A DNA stretch of 64,000 nt from Sipunculus nudus. Its lineage: Eukaryota > Annelida > Sipuncula > Golfingiida > Sipunculidae. The translations under genes and the position numbers were made by a program. Positions 50,401 to 59,604 of this stretch are shown piece by piece. The DNA lies in the NCBI GenBank assembly GCA_026874595.1, contig CM049306.1, positions 3,490,019 through 3,554,018 of the forward strand, given 5' to 3'. Positions within the stretch are counted from its first letter, which is position 1. Every line of letters starts with the position of its first letter. The notes under the pieces were generated by a model, which saw only the letters and a list, made by a program, of their open reading frames with translations, was not told the DNA's origin and made no database searches.

Positions 50401-52768
50401 TATGACCAATATGAGTTTATAATGGATGGATTTACCTGTAAGTGTACACCCAGTATTAGTTTATAATGGATGGATTTACCTGTAAGTGAACACCCAGTAT
50501 GAGTTTATAATGGATGGATTTACCTGTAAGTGTACACCCAGTATGAGTTTATAATGGATGGATTTACCTGTAAGTGTACACCCAGTATGAGTTTATAATG
50601 GATGGATTTACCTGTAAGTGTACACCCAGTATGAGTTTATAATGGATGGATTTACCTGTAAGTGTACACCCAGTATGAGTTTATAATGAATGGATTTACC
50701 TGTAAGTGTACACCCAGTATGAGTTTATAATGGATGGATTTACCTGTAAGTGTACACCCAGTATGAGTTTATAATGGATGGATTCACTCTAAGTGTAAGA
50801 CCAGTATGAGTTTATAATGGATGGATTTACCTGTAAGTGTACACCCAGTATGAGTTTATAATGGATGGATTTACCTGTAAGTGTACACCCAGTATGAGTT
50901 TATAATGGATGGATTTACCTGTAAGTGTACACCCAGTATGAGTTTATAATGAATGGATTTACCTGTAAGTGTACACCCAGTATGAGTTTATAATGGATGG
51001 ATTTACCTGTAAGTGTACACCCAGTATGAGTTTATAATGGATGGATTCACTCTAAGTGTAAGACCAGTATGAGTTTATAATGGATGGATTTACCTGTAAG
51101 TGTACACCCAGTATGAGTTTATAATGGATGGATTTACCTGTAAGTGTACACCCAGTATGAGTTTATAATGGATGGATTTACCTGTAAGTGTACACCCAGT
51201 ATGAGTTTATAATGAATGGATTTACCTGTAAGTGTACACCCAGTATGAGTTTATAATGGATGGATTTACCTGTAAGTGTACACCCAGTATGAGTTTATAA
51301 TGGATGGATTTACCTGTAAGTGTACACCCAGTATGAGTTTATAATGGATGGATTCACTCTAAGTGTACACCCAGTATGAGTTTATAATGGAGGGATTTAC
51401 CTGTAAGTGTACACCCAGTATGAGTTTATAATGGATGGATTCACTCTAAGTGTAAGACCAGTATGAGTTTATAATGGATGAATTTACCTGTAAATTTACT
51501 TCAGTTTGATAATGAACCACTGAAGGTGATACACCTAGATGGGGCCAACGTGGTGGACATCAACACGTCACAACACCAAAACATGGAGGAAGGTGAGGAC
51601 AACGGCTGAATGAGGCTTTTATCAGACCAGATTCAATGACTGATTATCTGTAAAATACCATAAATATGATAAATAACAACAAAATGATAATGAATATATA
51701 AAAAAAATAAAAACATGAACATTATAAAATATAACAAATACATGATAAAATATAACAAATATATATATAAATAAAATATGAAAATAAACATAAAAAATAT
51801 CAAAATACATTATTCAATACAATATAATATAACAAATATTTAATTAATTAGAATATGTAATAAATATAATGTCACTTTATATATATATATATATGATAAT
51901 AATATTTAGCAAATATTTAAAAAAATGTAACAAATATGTTATGAAATATTACTTAATAAAAACAAAAAAATATTGAAGAAAATGTGAAACAAATATAATA
52001 GAATATTTTATATATATAATACAAATAAATAAGAAAGTAACAAAAATTTAATAAATGTAACAAATGTATAATAAAAAATGAATTAAATATAATAAAATTA
52101 ACAGAAATATAATGGAATATAACAAATATAAAATGAAATTAACAAATATGTTTTAAATAAAAAAAAGATGTTTGGCAGTTACTGCACACAGCAGATTGTA
52201 GCAGTGGTTTGGCTTTAACAGAGGATATTTTTCATTGTAAGGACATTTTTGGTATAAAACTATCAGTTTGCCCAGAAAACCTTGTTAGAGGAAAATCTTT
52301 TATACAGAATTTAGACATAAAAAACACAACCTGAAAAGACAGTGGTGACACCTAAATACTGTGTTAGGTGTTGTATTAAGTTTTATCATGTCATTATTAT
52401 CTTGTTATTATCTTGGCCGTCTACATTGTCATAGCGTTTTATAGTAATTCAATGCAGTTGAAAACTAAATTCAACAAATCTATGGAGATTTATGGATAAT
52501 ATGGAAATTATGATGCATCAAATTGAATCCTGCTGAGGCCATTGATAATCCACAAGCAAATGTATATATAAATAAAATATTTATATATATCCATAAATTG
52601 TGTAGGTCCTAGTAGGAAATGGTGTTTTGGGACCCCATTCATGATAAATCATAGTAAATAATCTGTTAATTTGTGGACAGAATAGAGACAATCATACATT
52701 GAATTAGCATAAACTGTACACAGAATATCATGGTGTCTCACCATTTATAATAATTTTAACATGTCTGT

Positions 52769-52805
<37 letters not shown>

Positions 52806-52980
52806 ACACATATAAAATTAACGTGATTAAATATTTTTTTTTTCTTTTCCAGTGTCTAAAAAGAAGCAGTGTGTGTTTTGTGTGCAGCTTGCAGACAGCA
52901 GGACCCTCGTGTTTCAAGCAGAAGATGAACGGAGTAAAAAACAATGGATGGCTGCCATCACAAGGCTGTGTTCACTGTGA
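11310..52980 (+). CDS. PLEK: Pleckstrin-family gene (PH-DEP-PH), nine exons, 5' end missing
   Basis: Nine exons with GT-AG borders and compatible phases join to 359 codons plus TGA: 11310-11465, 15144-15269, 40209-40255, 41287-41378, 41630-41823, 42347-42511, 42852-42935, 51505-51592, 52853-52980. The product holds a PH domain (visible residues about 1-90), a basic linker, a DEP domain (about 110-205), an acidic serine-rich linker and a second PH domain (about 250-359). That order is specific to pleckstrin and pleckstrin-2, which are about 350 residues long. Family members bind phosphoinositides at membranes and link PKC or PI3K signalling to actin. Both PH domains keep the closing-helix Trp (REEW, KKQW) and a basic Lys/Arg cluster before the second strand. 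The first 15-20 residues, including the initiator Met, are not found. I cannot tell PLEK from PLEK2; an invertebrate gene may be co-orthologous to both. Confidence 0.9.
11466..11705 (+). other. Intron sequence after exon A
   Basis: Donor GTACCA, then AT-rich sequence up to the E3 insertion. Nothing else is recognisable. Confidence 0.5.
11706..14936 (+). mobile_element. Element E3, complete, in the PH1 intron
   Basis: 3,231 bp, from the 5' hairpin after TTTTT to ATCAGCTGAGC, GACCCATGGGTCCCTTG and TTT. It has two diverged internal units (11820-12470 and 12520-13080). A C-homopolymer lies at about 13224, and a short direct repeat ending ATATTTTCAG at about 13810-13930. No transposase frame of useful length. 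It lies between exons A and B in the same orientation as the gene. Confidence 0.75.
14937..15143 (+). other. Intron sequence before exon B
   Basis: Unique sequence after E3. It ends with the TATTTTCAG acceptor of exon B. Confidence 0.5.
15144..15269 (+). CDS. PLEK: Pleckstrin-like exon B: C-terminal half of PH1
   Basis: 42 codons, acceptor TATTTTCAG, first donor TCA|GTAAGT, phase 0. It encodes GIFQLCTIKGKQHLLQAS, the last PH strands, then the closing helix with REEWCHAI and a basic tail ending SKGTKRS. Vertebrate pleckstrin has its PKC-phosphorylated serines and threonine in the matching tail. The last 39 nt of this exon are copy 1 of the 54 bp array that fills the next intron. The frame stays open past the first donor until a TAG at 15747-15749. 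Nine donors (copies 1-9) could end this exon in frame, each later one adding 18 residues. I took the first donor as the minimal model. Which donor is used cannot be told from DNA. Confidence 0.85.
18437..26534 (+). repeat. 8,098 bp higher-order repeat, copy 1
   Basis: Within the 54 bp array this block recurs immediately downstream at a fixed offset of 8,098 bp (150 units, two of them 53 nt). Diagnostic variants recur in order at that offset, such as the GGAAGT and CGTCATTAA units and both ATTAGGCTG units. Similarity begins near 18437, where the preceding unit differs. Confidence 0.85.
26535..34632 (+). repeat. 8,098 bp higher-order repeat, copy 2
   Basis: Second copy of the block above. I noticed only scattered single-base differences, for example GGAATC at about 26815 against GGCATC, and TGCTTTACTC at about 32942 against TGCTGTACTC. 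The match to copy 1 ends near 34650, where a GCAAGT unit replaces a GTAAGT unit. The duplication is recent, or else an assembly artefact. Confidence 0.85.
34587..37369 (+). repeat. Local 29-unit duplication inside the 54 bp array
   Basis: About 1.2 kb (34587-35803) recurs at +1,566 bp (29 units), including the CATGAAATT and CTCATATCT variants. Other block repeats in the array: about 16.33-18.2 kb recurs near 18.43-20.4 kb (offset 2,103-2,158, about 40 units), and 20845-21060 recurs at +3,024 (56 units). Confidence 0.75.
39794..40208 (+). other. Intron sequence after the 54 bp array
   Basis: About 415 bp of non-repetitive intron. The last array unit decays at AATCAAACTAATG. The exon C acceptor closes it. 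Confidence 0.5.
40209..40255 (+). CDS. PLEK: Pleckstrin-like exon C: basic linker after PH1
   Basis: A 47 nt microexon with acceptor TTTAACAG and donor TTAAG|GTGAG, entering in phase 0 and leaving two bases of a codon. It encodes RIGSLKRRLSTKLDL. Joined to exon B the linker reads TKRS-RIGSLKRRLSTKLDLS, which resembles the serine/arginine linker of vertebrate pleckstrin just before the DEP domain. Several R/K-x-x-S contexts are visible. The exon is 24.9 kb from exon B because of the tandem array between them. The call rests on splice signals, phase fit and linker similarity. Confidence 0.75.
40256..40743 (+). other. Intron sequence between exon C and the 26 bp array
   Basis: Non-repetitive AT-rich intron. 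The minus-strand open frame 40464-40691 has no recognisable content. Confidence 0.5.
40744..41286 (+). repeat. 26 bp tandem array, 21 units, each ending in a 3' splice site
   Basis: The unit is TCTGGATAACATACTGTG followed by TTTTACAG. The span of 543 bp equals one 24 nt, one 25 nt and nineteen 26 nt units. Each unit has a branch-like ATAAC, a short T-run and CAG, so each looks like a small 3' splice site. The last CAG is the acceptor of exon D. 26 is not a multiple of 3 and the unit contains TAA, so use of an upstream copy would normally break the frame. Confidence 0.93.
41287..41378 (+). CDS. PLEK: Pleckstrin-like exon D: start of DEP domain
   Basis: 92 nt, acceptor TGTTTTACAG, donor ACTG|GTAGGT, split codons at both ends that match exons C and E. 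It encodes EVLGAMQDQDAGVPLETHKV, then a segment ending GCFTG. The ending corresponds to the CFTG before the DEP signature in pleckstrins. The acceptor is the last of 21 tandem copies of a 26 bp unit that each end in the same TTTTACAG. Confidence 0.85.
41379..42346 (+). other. Introns around exon E
   Basis: 41379-41629 and 41824-42346 are ordinary short introns without repeats, in contrast to the introns that carry arrays. Confidence 0.5.
41630..41823 (+). CDS. PLEK: Pleckstrin-like exon E: core of DEP domain
   Basis: 194 nt, acceptor TTGCTAG, donor TTT|GTAAGT. It encodes GKQVISWLQHWSFVMDREEG, then IKLTQMLLKLAHIIPIHVKS, and ends with DNAVYRF. The first segment is the DEP hallmark: Gly, then Val-Ile-x-Trp-Leu, then an Arg-Glu-Glu/Glu-Ala type turn. 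DEP domains help target signalling proteins to membranes. The frame continues open into the intron to 41985 (first stop TAG), but that tail has no family similarity and a consensus GTAAGT precedes it. Confidence 0.9.
42347..42511 (+). CDS. PLEK: Pleckstrin-like exon F: acidic linker and start of PH2
   Basis: 55 codons, acceptor TTTTGTAG, donor CGG|GTATAA, phase 0. A Ser/Glu-rich run (about 42392-42455) contains repeated Ser-Ser-Ser-Glu and ends in GEQSEEE, offering many casein-kinase-2-like acidic serines. A lysine-rich stretch follows, then VKEGFLLKR, the first strand of PH2. The linker is somewhat longer than the short ENSSDDD-type acidic linker of vertebrate pleckstrin. An open frame on the opposite strand (42187-42522) is a shadow of this exon. 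Confidence 0.88.
42512..42851 (+). other. Intron between exons F and G
   Basis: 340 bp of AT-rich intron. No array and no mobile element are seen. Confidence 0.5.
42852..42935 (+). CDS. PLEK: Pleckstrin-like exon G: PH2 strands 1-3
   Basis: 28 codons, acceptor CTTTTCAG, donor AAAG|GTACCG, phase 0. It encodes GYLRKQWKSRRVILRESP, then ATIEYYSISK, matching the second PH domain of pleckstrin (Gly-x-x-Arg-Lys-x-Trp-Lys-x-Arg-x-x-x-Leu-Arg). The donor is abnormal. Only GTA is host sequence, and from position +4 on the bases belong to a DNA transposon inserted at 42939. The last 27 nt of the exon recur about 20 times in the 37 bp array beyond the transposon. Confidence 0.88.
42939..44329. mobile_element. 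Non-autonomous DNA transposon with 25 bp inverted ends and TA duplication
   Basis: Both ends carry CCGTAAAATCTCCACTTAAA plus ACCGC as perfect inverted repeats, flanked by TA at 42937-42938 and 44330-44331. TA duplication fits the Tc1/mariner-pogo group, but the termini do not let me name a family. The 1,391 bp interior has no transposase frame. The TA used is positions +2/+3 of exon G's donor (G-TA), so the element separates the exon from its own 37 bp array. Confidence 0.88.
44330..45067 (+). repeat. 37 bp tandem array, about 20 units, each with a 5' splice site
   Basis: The unit is GTAGGCGTGTACTATAGAAT followed by ATTACAGCATATCAAAG. Its last 27 nt copy the end of exon G (ACTATAGAATATT, T/C, AGCATATCAAAG) and its first 10 copy the intron start. 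Every junction re-creates CAAAG|GTAGGC. The array was once contiguous with exon G; a transposon now separates them. 37 is not a multiple of 3. Confidence 0.93.
45068..45461 (+). other. Intron sequence between the 37 bp and 44 bp arrays
   Basis: Non-repetitive. It contains TATTTCAGTTTGATAA at about 45239, very close to the exon H acceptor and first bases (ACTTCAG|TTTGATAA). It may be an old relict copy of that splice junction at the far side of the array. Confidence 0.45.
45462..48287 (+). repeat. 44 bp tandem array, first part (about 64 units)
   Basis: The unit is GTATGAGTTTATAATGGATG followed by GATTTACCTGTAAGTGTACA and CCCA. It aligns to the exon H junction: TTTACCTGTAA, then TAC..CAG, then T.TGA..TAATG. 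The unit therefore looks like a copy of the acceptor region plus the first exon bases. Each unit also holds CTGTAAGTG, a donor-like core. Variants include GGAGGGATT, GAGAGATTCACC and GTATGACC. The array is interrupted at 48288 by a mobile element. Confidence 0.93.
48288..50198 (+). mobile_element. Helentron-like element in the 44 bp array, with internal ~180 bp tandem repeats
   Basis: The 5' end is a hairpin (ATGCCCCTGCCAC, loop, GTGGCTGGGGCAT) after TTTTT. The 3' end has GGCGGGGGCAT, a TGTGTCGTTCCGACACA hairpin and TCTAG before TT. The inverted copy of the 5' end lies about 23 nt inside the 3' end. The interior is six monomers of about 180 bp (GCAATGCCTGCAGATATTGG core at about 48380, 48558, 48739, 48918, 49099, 49279), then an insertion, then two more. 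This resembles the pearl/CvA class of bivalve elements with a central tandem core. It splits the 44 bp array. Confidence 0.75.
49455..49825 (+). mobile_element. Short hairpin-ended element nested in the tandem core
   Basis: Starts after TTTT with AGCCCTCAGC, loop, GCTGATGGGCT, then a GTCC stretch, and ends ATCCTAG before TTTT. The flanks rejoin to the T-run of the ~180 bp monomer (ACATGTAC..TTTT..GCAATGC). 371 bp, no coding capacity. It is a third terminal type with the same T-run target habit. Confidence 0.6.
50199..51492 (+). repeat. 44 bp tandem array, second part (about 29 units)
   Basis: The same 44 bp unit resumes after the insertion and runs to exon H. The last unit has drifted into the working acceptor (GTAAATTTACTTCAG). 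Units here are more uniform than in the first part. Groups of seven or eight units separated by a TTCACTCTAAGTGTAAGACC variant recur near 50780, 51050 and 51440, so block duplication has happened here too. Confidence 0.92.
51505..51592 (+). CDS. PLEK: Pleckstrin-like exon H: PH2 middle
   Basis: 88 nt, acceptor ACTTCAG, donor GAAG|GTGAGG, phase 0 in and one base carried out. It encodes FDNEPLKVIHLDGANVVDIN, then TSQHQNMEE. The middle matches the PLG-AIHLRG-strand of vertebrate PH2, so the family fit is clear. The acceptor and first exon bases are a diverged last copy of the 44 bp array just upstream. Confidence 0.85.
51593..52852 (+). other. Last intron, strongly AT-rich
   Basis: 51660-52165 is a degenerate run of AAATATAACAAATATA-like sequence. 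A (TA)n tract lies at 52770-52802. No coding potential. It ends with a T-rich tract and the exon I acceptor. Confidence 0.6.
52853..52980 (+). CDS. PLEK: Pleckstrin-like exon I: end of PH2 and stop
   Basis: Acceptor CTTTTCCAG after a pyrimidine run, then 42 codons and TGA. It encodes VSKKKQCVFCVQLADSRTL, then VFQAEDERSKKQWMAAITRL and a short CSL tail. KKQWMAAI is the PH closing helix with its invariant Trp. The protein ends within a few residues of where vertebrate pleckstrin ends, so this is the true C-terminus. Confidence 0.9.
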
Positions 52981-52985
52981 ATAAA
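52980..52985 (+). terminator. AATAAA overlapping the stop codon
   Basis: The last base of TGA is the first of AATAAA. Further AATAAA hexamers lie at 53067-53072 and in the next kilobases. Which one is used cannot be decided from DNA. Confidence 0.3.
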
Positions 52986-55900
52986 GAGCTGTTTGTAGTC
53001 AGCAGAGATGACAGAACTTATATTGGGTTAACCCTGCAGGTGCAAAACTTGACCAGAATGCTAGGAAATAAAAAATGTATAAATTATTGGAGATTTTTAG
53101 CTGACACTAGTCATGCAAAAGTATAAAATGAGTTGTCTCTGTCTGCCATCCATCAATGCTAGTTTCTAGAGGTGGCGGACACTGGAGAACCTGGAGACAG
53201 CCACCAACCTTGGACAGCTTTTACGACCAACTCACACAGCCATTCCGTGGATTGAACCTGTGTCACCAGCGTGGGAGAGATGAGTGGTCACCTTTCGACT
53301 GTCCCGGCCATCCATGCAGAGTTCATTCACATGGGCCCAAATTGTAACCAAGAGACTTTAAATTTTAAAAAGTGGATATTCCATTGGAGATCTCCAAGAA
53401 AGGCAAAGATTAGTTCATGAATACCTATGGGCTATTAGCCAAAAACAATTTTTATGGCTCATTGAAAGTCCAACTTGGAATAAATTGTGAATAGGACCAT
53501 AACATTGAAAAAATGTGTTTCATTTTAACAAATCTATCAAAGTGCTTCATTTCAAAATATCTCAGTGTCATCCTGCAAAGTTTGAATATTATCAGCCTAA
53601 CCAGTAATATGCCAACCACCAATAAATGTCAAAGTTATTTTGGAAATTTCATATAAAATAGCTCATTTTTGGAAATATTCATACACAGTTCAAAGTATCT
53701 GAATAATTGCTGCATTAGTTGTCACGAAGTTCAGTATGTATCTCGATTGTGAAGAGCTTAAGATTTGTGGCATATTATGTCAAATTTTCAGCTGACAATC
53801 AGATATTTTTTGTCTTGAATCATATGTTTGTAATAATTTGCCTCATTTGAACATATATTTTGCAAAAATTTAAGATTATATTCTTATTTTATCATTTTAT
53901 CATTTTAACTTTTTTAGTTATAATGTGCATTATTCAGACACATACCCATGTCACCATGTACAGTTTTGAAGCAAATCATCCATATCAGTTCCTCAGCATA
54001 GTTACTGATAGTTTCTTTAGGATAGGCCTGAGTACATGTTAATACAAATGTAATTTAAAAATGCATCCAACTAAAAATACAAGACAGTTTAACTTCTCAA
54101 CTATTGAGATTTGAAAACAGAAATTAGTCCAATCAACAGAACTTGGTTATACACAAGTGTTATTTATTTACAGATTCTTAATTTCCATGATCTGTATTAT
54201 AGCATGTCATTTTCCCATTTTGTTTCCTTTAACTGAGGTATGAAGTCATCAGTTGTTATACATATGTATATGAGTGATAAGCAAATTTGAGGGACAGGGC
54301 CCATGGTCTCTACTTTCACAGGAAGGTCAAAAAACCAATAGAGCATGATTTTCCTTGGCCAGATTTAGATAGTTTAGGTAGCAACATGGCCAGGGGCATA
54401 ATTTCACAAAAGATCTTCAGTCACATAAAGTGTTATAAGTGTTTTAAGAGATGTGCAGGAAACACTATGAATTGACTGATGTGTATGTGTGTTTGTGAAT
54501 GTACTATGTGTGATTGATAAACACTGCTCAACATTGATCTTAATATTTGCCTTGTCATGACAAAAATATAATTGTTTGACTTTTACCAGTGTTACATCTC
54601 TTGCACATATGGTTGTTGTATACATCAGTGCACCTACATTATACATATCTGTAGAAGCTTGCTGAGGTCAGCACCATCTTAATGTTCTCCTCATCAGTTA
54701 CCTCATGCTCATCCTGTTACAAATCCTGATGTGAATTTCCTGTTTTGAGTCTTGTTGTCACATCTTGATGGGTTTCATTCCATTCAAGTGTAGGATATTT
54801 TTTTGCTGTCTTTTATATGATGTAAGGTTTACAGTTCTTTATATAATCCACATGTTGCATAGTCCTGCTTTGTATGTGATGCGGAACTAGATGTTTTAAT
54901 ATTTAAGACTGTAAATCAGCTGTACCCTGCATGGTACATAAATTATTAACATCCCACCAGGCAGTATGGTGTAAGGATCGAGCTTGGTCAGATAAACCAA
55001 AATCATGGTCTGTCTACGGCACCAGTACAGGTCACACACTTAGTGTCTTCTTGTTATCATAAACAATGAGATGTGAGGAAACATTAACTACTGCTGCTTC
55101 ATGTTATATACAGAATACAGTAGTAGTGTTTGTGTATTTGTTAATACATGTACTGTATGAGAGATATAGGGAAATATGTAAGCTCTGCCATGAAAACCAT
55201 GGCACTGTTTCACTGAATTGTAACTCATATTAATGATATATATTTGAATGGAAGTTTTTGATAAATGGATATAAATATACACTTTGTATAATTATATTGT
55301 AAGATATATCATTTAAATGTAATTTAACCTTGACTTGTTGTGGCAAATATGGTAGGTTTCTTCATTTTACAGATGTTTTTGTCACAGTTATCAGGTAAAC
55401 AGTGTATCAAATATTTATCCATAGGTTGCTATGTTCTGTGCCTGGTGAGTAACTGTTCTATTCTTCAGAGTCAGGGCTTTCATTATTGAATTAGAAGTTA
55501 GAGGTGAGATGAGATGTACCTTTATCTTATCCCCATTAGTAATGAGTGGGATGTAAAAATAATTGGAAAAAGAAACATCCAGTGATCAAAGCAATTGTTT
55601 GAGAATATTTACTCAGGTTATAATTGGTTGTTAACGTGCTGCATGGTGAAACATGGGCTTATTGAAGATTCCTGTTTGTAATACAGAGGTGTTTGTAACA
55701 GAGAGGTTCCTGTAAGGAGAGGTTTCCCTACAAATTGCTAAGCATTCATAGGTAAATATTTCAGAAGTGCACTGATTCTGGAAAATTCTTACAAGCACCA
55801 GAATGACAATTGAAGATAAATGTATCCCATAGTTACTCATGATAGAGCATTGAAGGAATATGGCTTTAAGCCTGTACACACAGTGGTAAAGTACAGGCAA

Positions 55901-58900
55901 CACATGCACTTCAGTTTGTTAGTTAATGTAATTTTGAATATTCATTAATATGTGATACAACTGTTATATGTAGGAGTCAGTGATTCAAAAAAAGAATACA
56001 AGAACAAAGGTTAGCTCCAGATCAAATTGGCAAGATCAGTAGGTATTTGAATCTTCAGGATGTTCAGAGTTGTTGCTTCTTTGATTTGGTTTACTGGAAA
56101 GCCATAAAGATCACCCTGAGACAACTGACCATGGTTATCACACAGACTGTCACCCTATCAGTGTCTATCTATGACAGTTTAAACCAGGCTCATCAAACCA
56201 GGTACATGAGATAATTTGATCAGGTGTGTAAATATGGTGATGTGAACATTCTCTTATTGATGGGATGTCACTTGTCATGAACACGTACTGGCTATATGTA
56301 TAACTATTGGTTGTGTTTATGTAAACATACAAGCACACACATATATACACACATCTCCTCAAGCTGCATACTCCAGTGATTGATTACCACTAATTACTGT
56401 TGTGCAGTACAAATTTATTTATCAGATTTCAGTCAGACTGGTCAGTGAATGTGTACAGACTAGTGTGTGTTTTTAGAAGTAAATAGCCAAAGATTAATTT
56501 TACCCCCACTCTCTTCCAGTGTAGTACATACCATAAAGGCGTTTAGTGAGCTGTATTAGGATTTACACTAACACACGCCAGGAATCTAAAATCTACACAA
56601 ATCTACAGGTTTCTTTAATTTACACAATGCATAAGACTTGTTTTATGTACAACTATAGGGTACGTTATTTTTGTATCATCTTGATGCTTACTGCCAGTTT
56701 ATATTTCCCTGCTTTTATATAATTATTTCTGTCTCTAGTGCTCACGTTCGAGCACAAATTACAGCGACACATGTGATCTCCACCCATGTAATCTTAAAGA
56801 GTGTAAAGCCGTTTGATAAAAACTAAATGTCAGCCAAGTTCAAATCCCCAGCAGGTCTGAGGGATATATATTTAAAGATTAATTAAAAAAAATTGTAATG
56901 TTTAAAAGAACTGATGATTTTTTTACAGAATTTTAAAAAATGTTTTTATGGATCGGATCTGTTTCATATTCATATTTATGTGTGTTGCCATCATTTTTAT
57001 TTACCAAGTCTCTGCAAGAAAGATTCCAAAATCTTAAATATCAAAAACTGAAATGTATATGCCATATGGATGTTTCAAATTTATTTAGCAAGGCACGTTC
57101 CTTGAAATGATTTATCACAATTATTTCCTAGTGAAGTGCTTTCCCACCAGGAGGCGCCTATCGAGTCAGAATCATTTGAATGGCTGACCGAAAATGTATA
57201 TAATATAATTTTACAAGCATTAGCGTGGAAGACATGACCAAGATCTGGAATATTCTTTTTTTCAGGAAAAGAAGAGTCACCTGGCTCTCACACTTGGTAA
57301 CATTAACGTGTGAGTAGCTCAGTTATCCAATGGATCATGATTGTTACACTAATAAATCTAATAAATTGTCTAATCAAATATTCTGCCTTTTTTGTAATAT
57401 TTCAGATGAACATAGGTTACCTGAAACAATGAGTAAAATTTCCTCGCCCCTTTAATAATTACTTGGTTTTTAGAGGGGACTTTTTTTTAGTCACCAACGG
57501 CAAAGCTACAACCTTTTTTTAGGTATCCACATTGTGCCAGTGATTAAATAAAGCTTTTGAGGAGTCTACTCTTGTAGGCTTGAACTTTCTTTGACACATC
57601 GCTCAACACCCCCCCCCCCCCGGCAACCGCAAAAAAAAAAAAAAAAAAAAATGATTTTGATTTACCGGTTTTGAGCTCCAGCTGCTCGGAGACTTCTATA
57701 CAGAAAATACAATGATGGATTTTAACAAAAATTTTTGTTTTTTTTACAAAATTCTTTCGTTTGTTTATCATTACAATTGATATCATTCTGTTCCTTGTTT
57801 ATATGGATTTTTTTTTTCTAAAACCTATAATTAGAAGGTGAAAAAGTTCGCCCGCCCGCCCCCATTGTTTTTACAGAAAGGGATTTAGAAACATAATAGT
57901 TTTGGCCCTACAGTTGCCATTTGAGCAGAGATTGCGATAAAAAAATATACATATCTTAGTATCAGTTCCTGCTTTGGCATGGATTTGGCGGGAATCTTTA
58001 TTCAATCCAATAAGCTGATAAAAGAAAACTCGATCCTTAAAGATAAGGGTAAGATGCATAACGCAGCTAAGCGACCCCTGGGGGAGATTTAAACAACCAC
58101 AATGAGCTATGTAACCACACGTCCACCAGGTGTGATTTATCGTGCTTCTGTTTCTGCGCAGATTCTTGGCATCCATGATACAGCCAGCTGGGGATCTGTG
58201 CTGTGACCTATATACGTCAAGTCCCACCTCGATCTAGGTCTACAGACCGACGCACCTTTTTCCAGAATGTCTGTGTTGTGCCTTCCTCAAACAACCACCA
58301 ACTTATAAGTTAAGCATGTAGAGCTATCACAGATTGATTTGTTCATGGAACTGTGTTTCAACTGTCTATCCACATCGTTTATTCAAAGTTGAGAGAAACT
58401 GAACGCGTCTGTTTTTGCCTATCACTTTAAGCCGTGTAGGACAGTGAGTCGATGAGTAGATTAAGTTTAGCACATATTGGCCCGAGGCGCTGGTGGGCGG
58501 AGTGTACATTAACTTCTGGAAGTCGCACCACTCCTGCCCATGGTCCCATTTTTGGCGCATCTACCAGGAAGTCTTGAAAGAAAAAAAAATACGGTACTGA
58601 AGTTTGCAATAAAATGGAATCCCATGTCCCGAAAAAAAATCATGAAATATAAAATTTTAGAATTAATAACTTGAAAGGAAGAGGTTATAAGATTACCGTC
58701 TGTAATATGTTTTGTTTTTATAAAATCACAGCCAGCGACTCGCGCGTATGTGACAGAATACGACCATTCTGAACAGATAAACAGCAGATATCGAGACCCA
58801 GACTGCTGCATCTTGAATTCATGTGCTGATGTTTATACATCGCATCATCGTGTGACACCACCTGGCTACACAATAGGATAGACGGTTTAATTTTTTTACT

Positions 58901-59599
58901 AACCCTACATCCATGTTAAATCAGGGCACTTCCGTAGGTGTAAAGCTAGTAGGCCTGAGTTCTCACGGATTGTTAGAATGTAGGCCAGGCCTGAAGGCTT
59001 CCGTTATCTCGTGGTGGAGGGCAGCCAGGCAGTCTCACGCGGGATATCTGGCCAGCATTATCACTTATACAGACACCGTTTACAGACAGAATCTGGCAGT
59101 CTGCCTGCAGCAACACGCACTGATACCTAAAATAAACATCCAGCAGTCATCTGCTTTCTTCATATCTGTTTGCTTTACTAAAAATGCTTTCGACTCTTAT
59201 CACGTTTTTTCAAACCCTATGTGCACTTATTTCAACTGATGACGTGTCACAAATCCAAAGGAGAGAAGACCACAGATAGGTCACAGCACAAGAACAACCA
59301 AGTATAGCAAACCATGCAAGTCATCTTTGATACGTGTGTCTGTGAAACGGAACGTGTGTGTGTATACATCAGTCGACAGATCGTGTGCGGTGTTCGGCGG
59401 TGTTTTATTTTTATCCCATTACAGTGGGTCTATATTCCAACAGAGAGCCGATGGTAAAAATGTATTCTGACTTTTTGTAATAATTATGAAAAGATATGAC
59501 AGCTGCGATAATGTATGTGTACAGTACGTATAACAGTTTTCTAGCCAGCTTGAACACGGCCTAAAATTAACAGACTCTTAATTTTAACCTTGAACCATG
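52986..59599 (+). other. 3' flank: UTR and intergenic sequence without a recognisable gene
   Basis: Stops occur in all frames and no open frame exceeds about 118 residues. None shows a domain or composition I recognise. Homopolymers occur at 57608-57649 (C-run then A-run). No tRNA or rRNA was seen. Part must be the 3' UTR of the pleckstrin-like gene. Confidence 0.5.
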
Positions 59600-59604
59600 T
59601 CTTG

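Noticed and set aside
57544-59239. Small open frames of 60-118 residues in the 3' flank
   Set aside because: No recognisable domain, no splice structure I could justify, and several overlap on both strands or contain homopolymer tracts.
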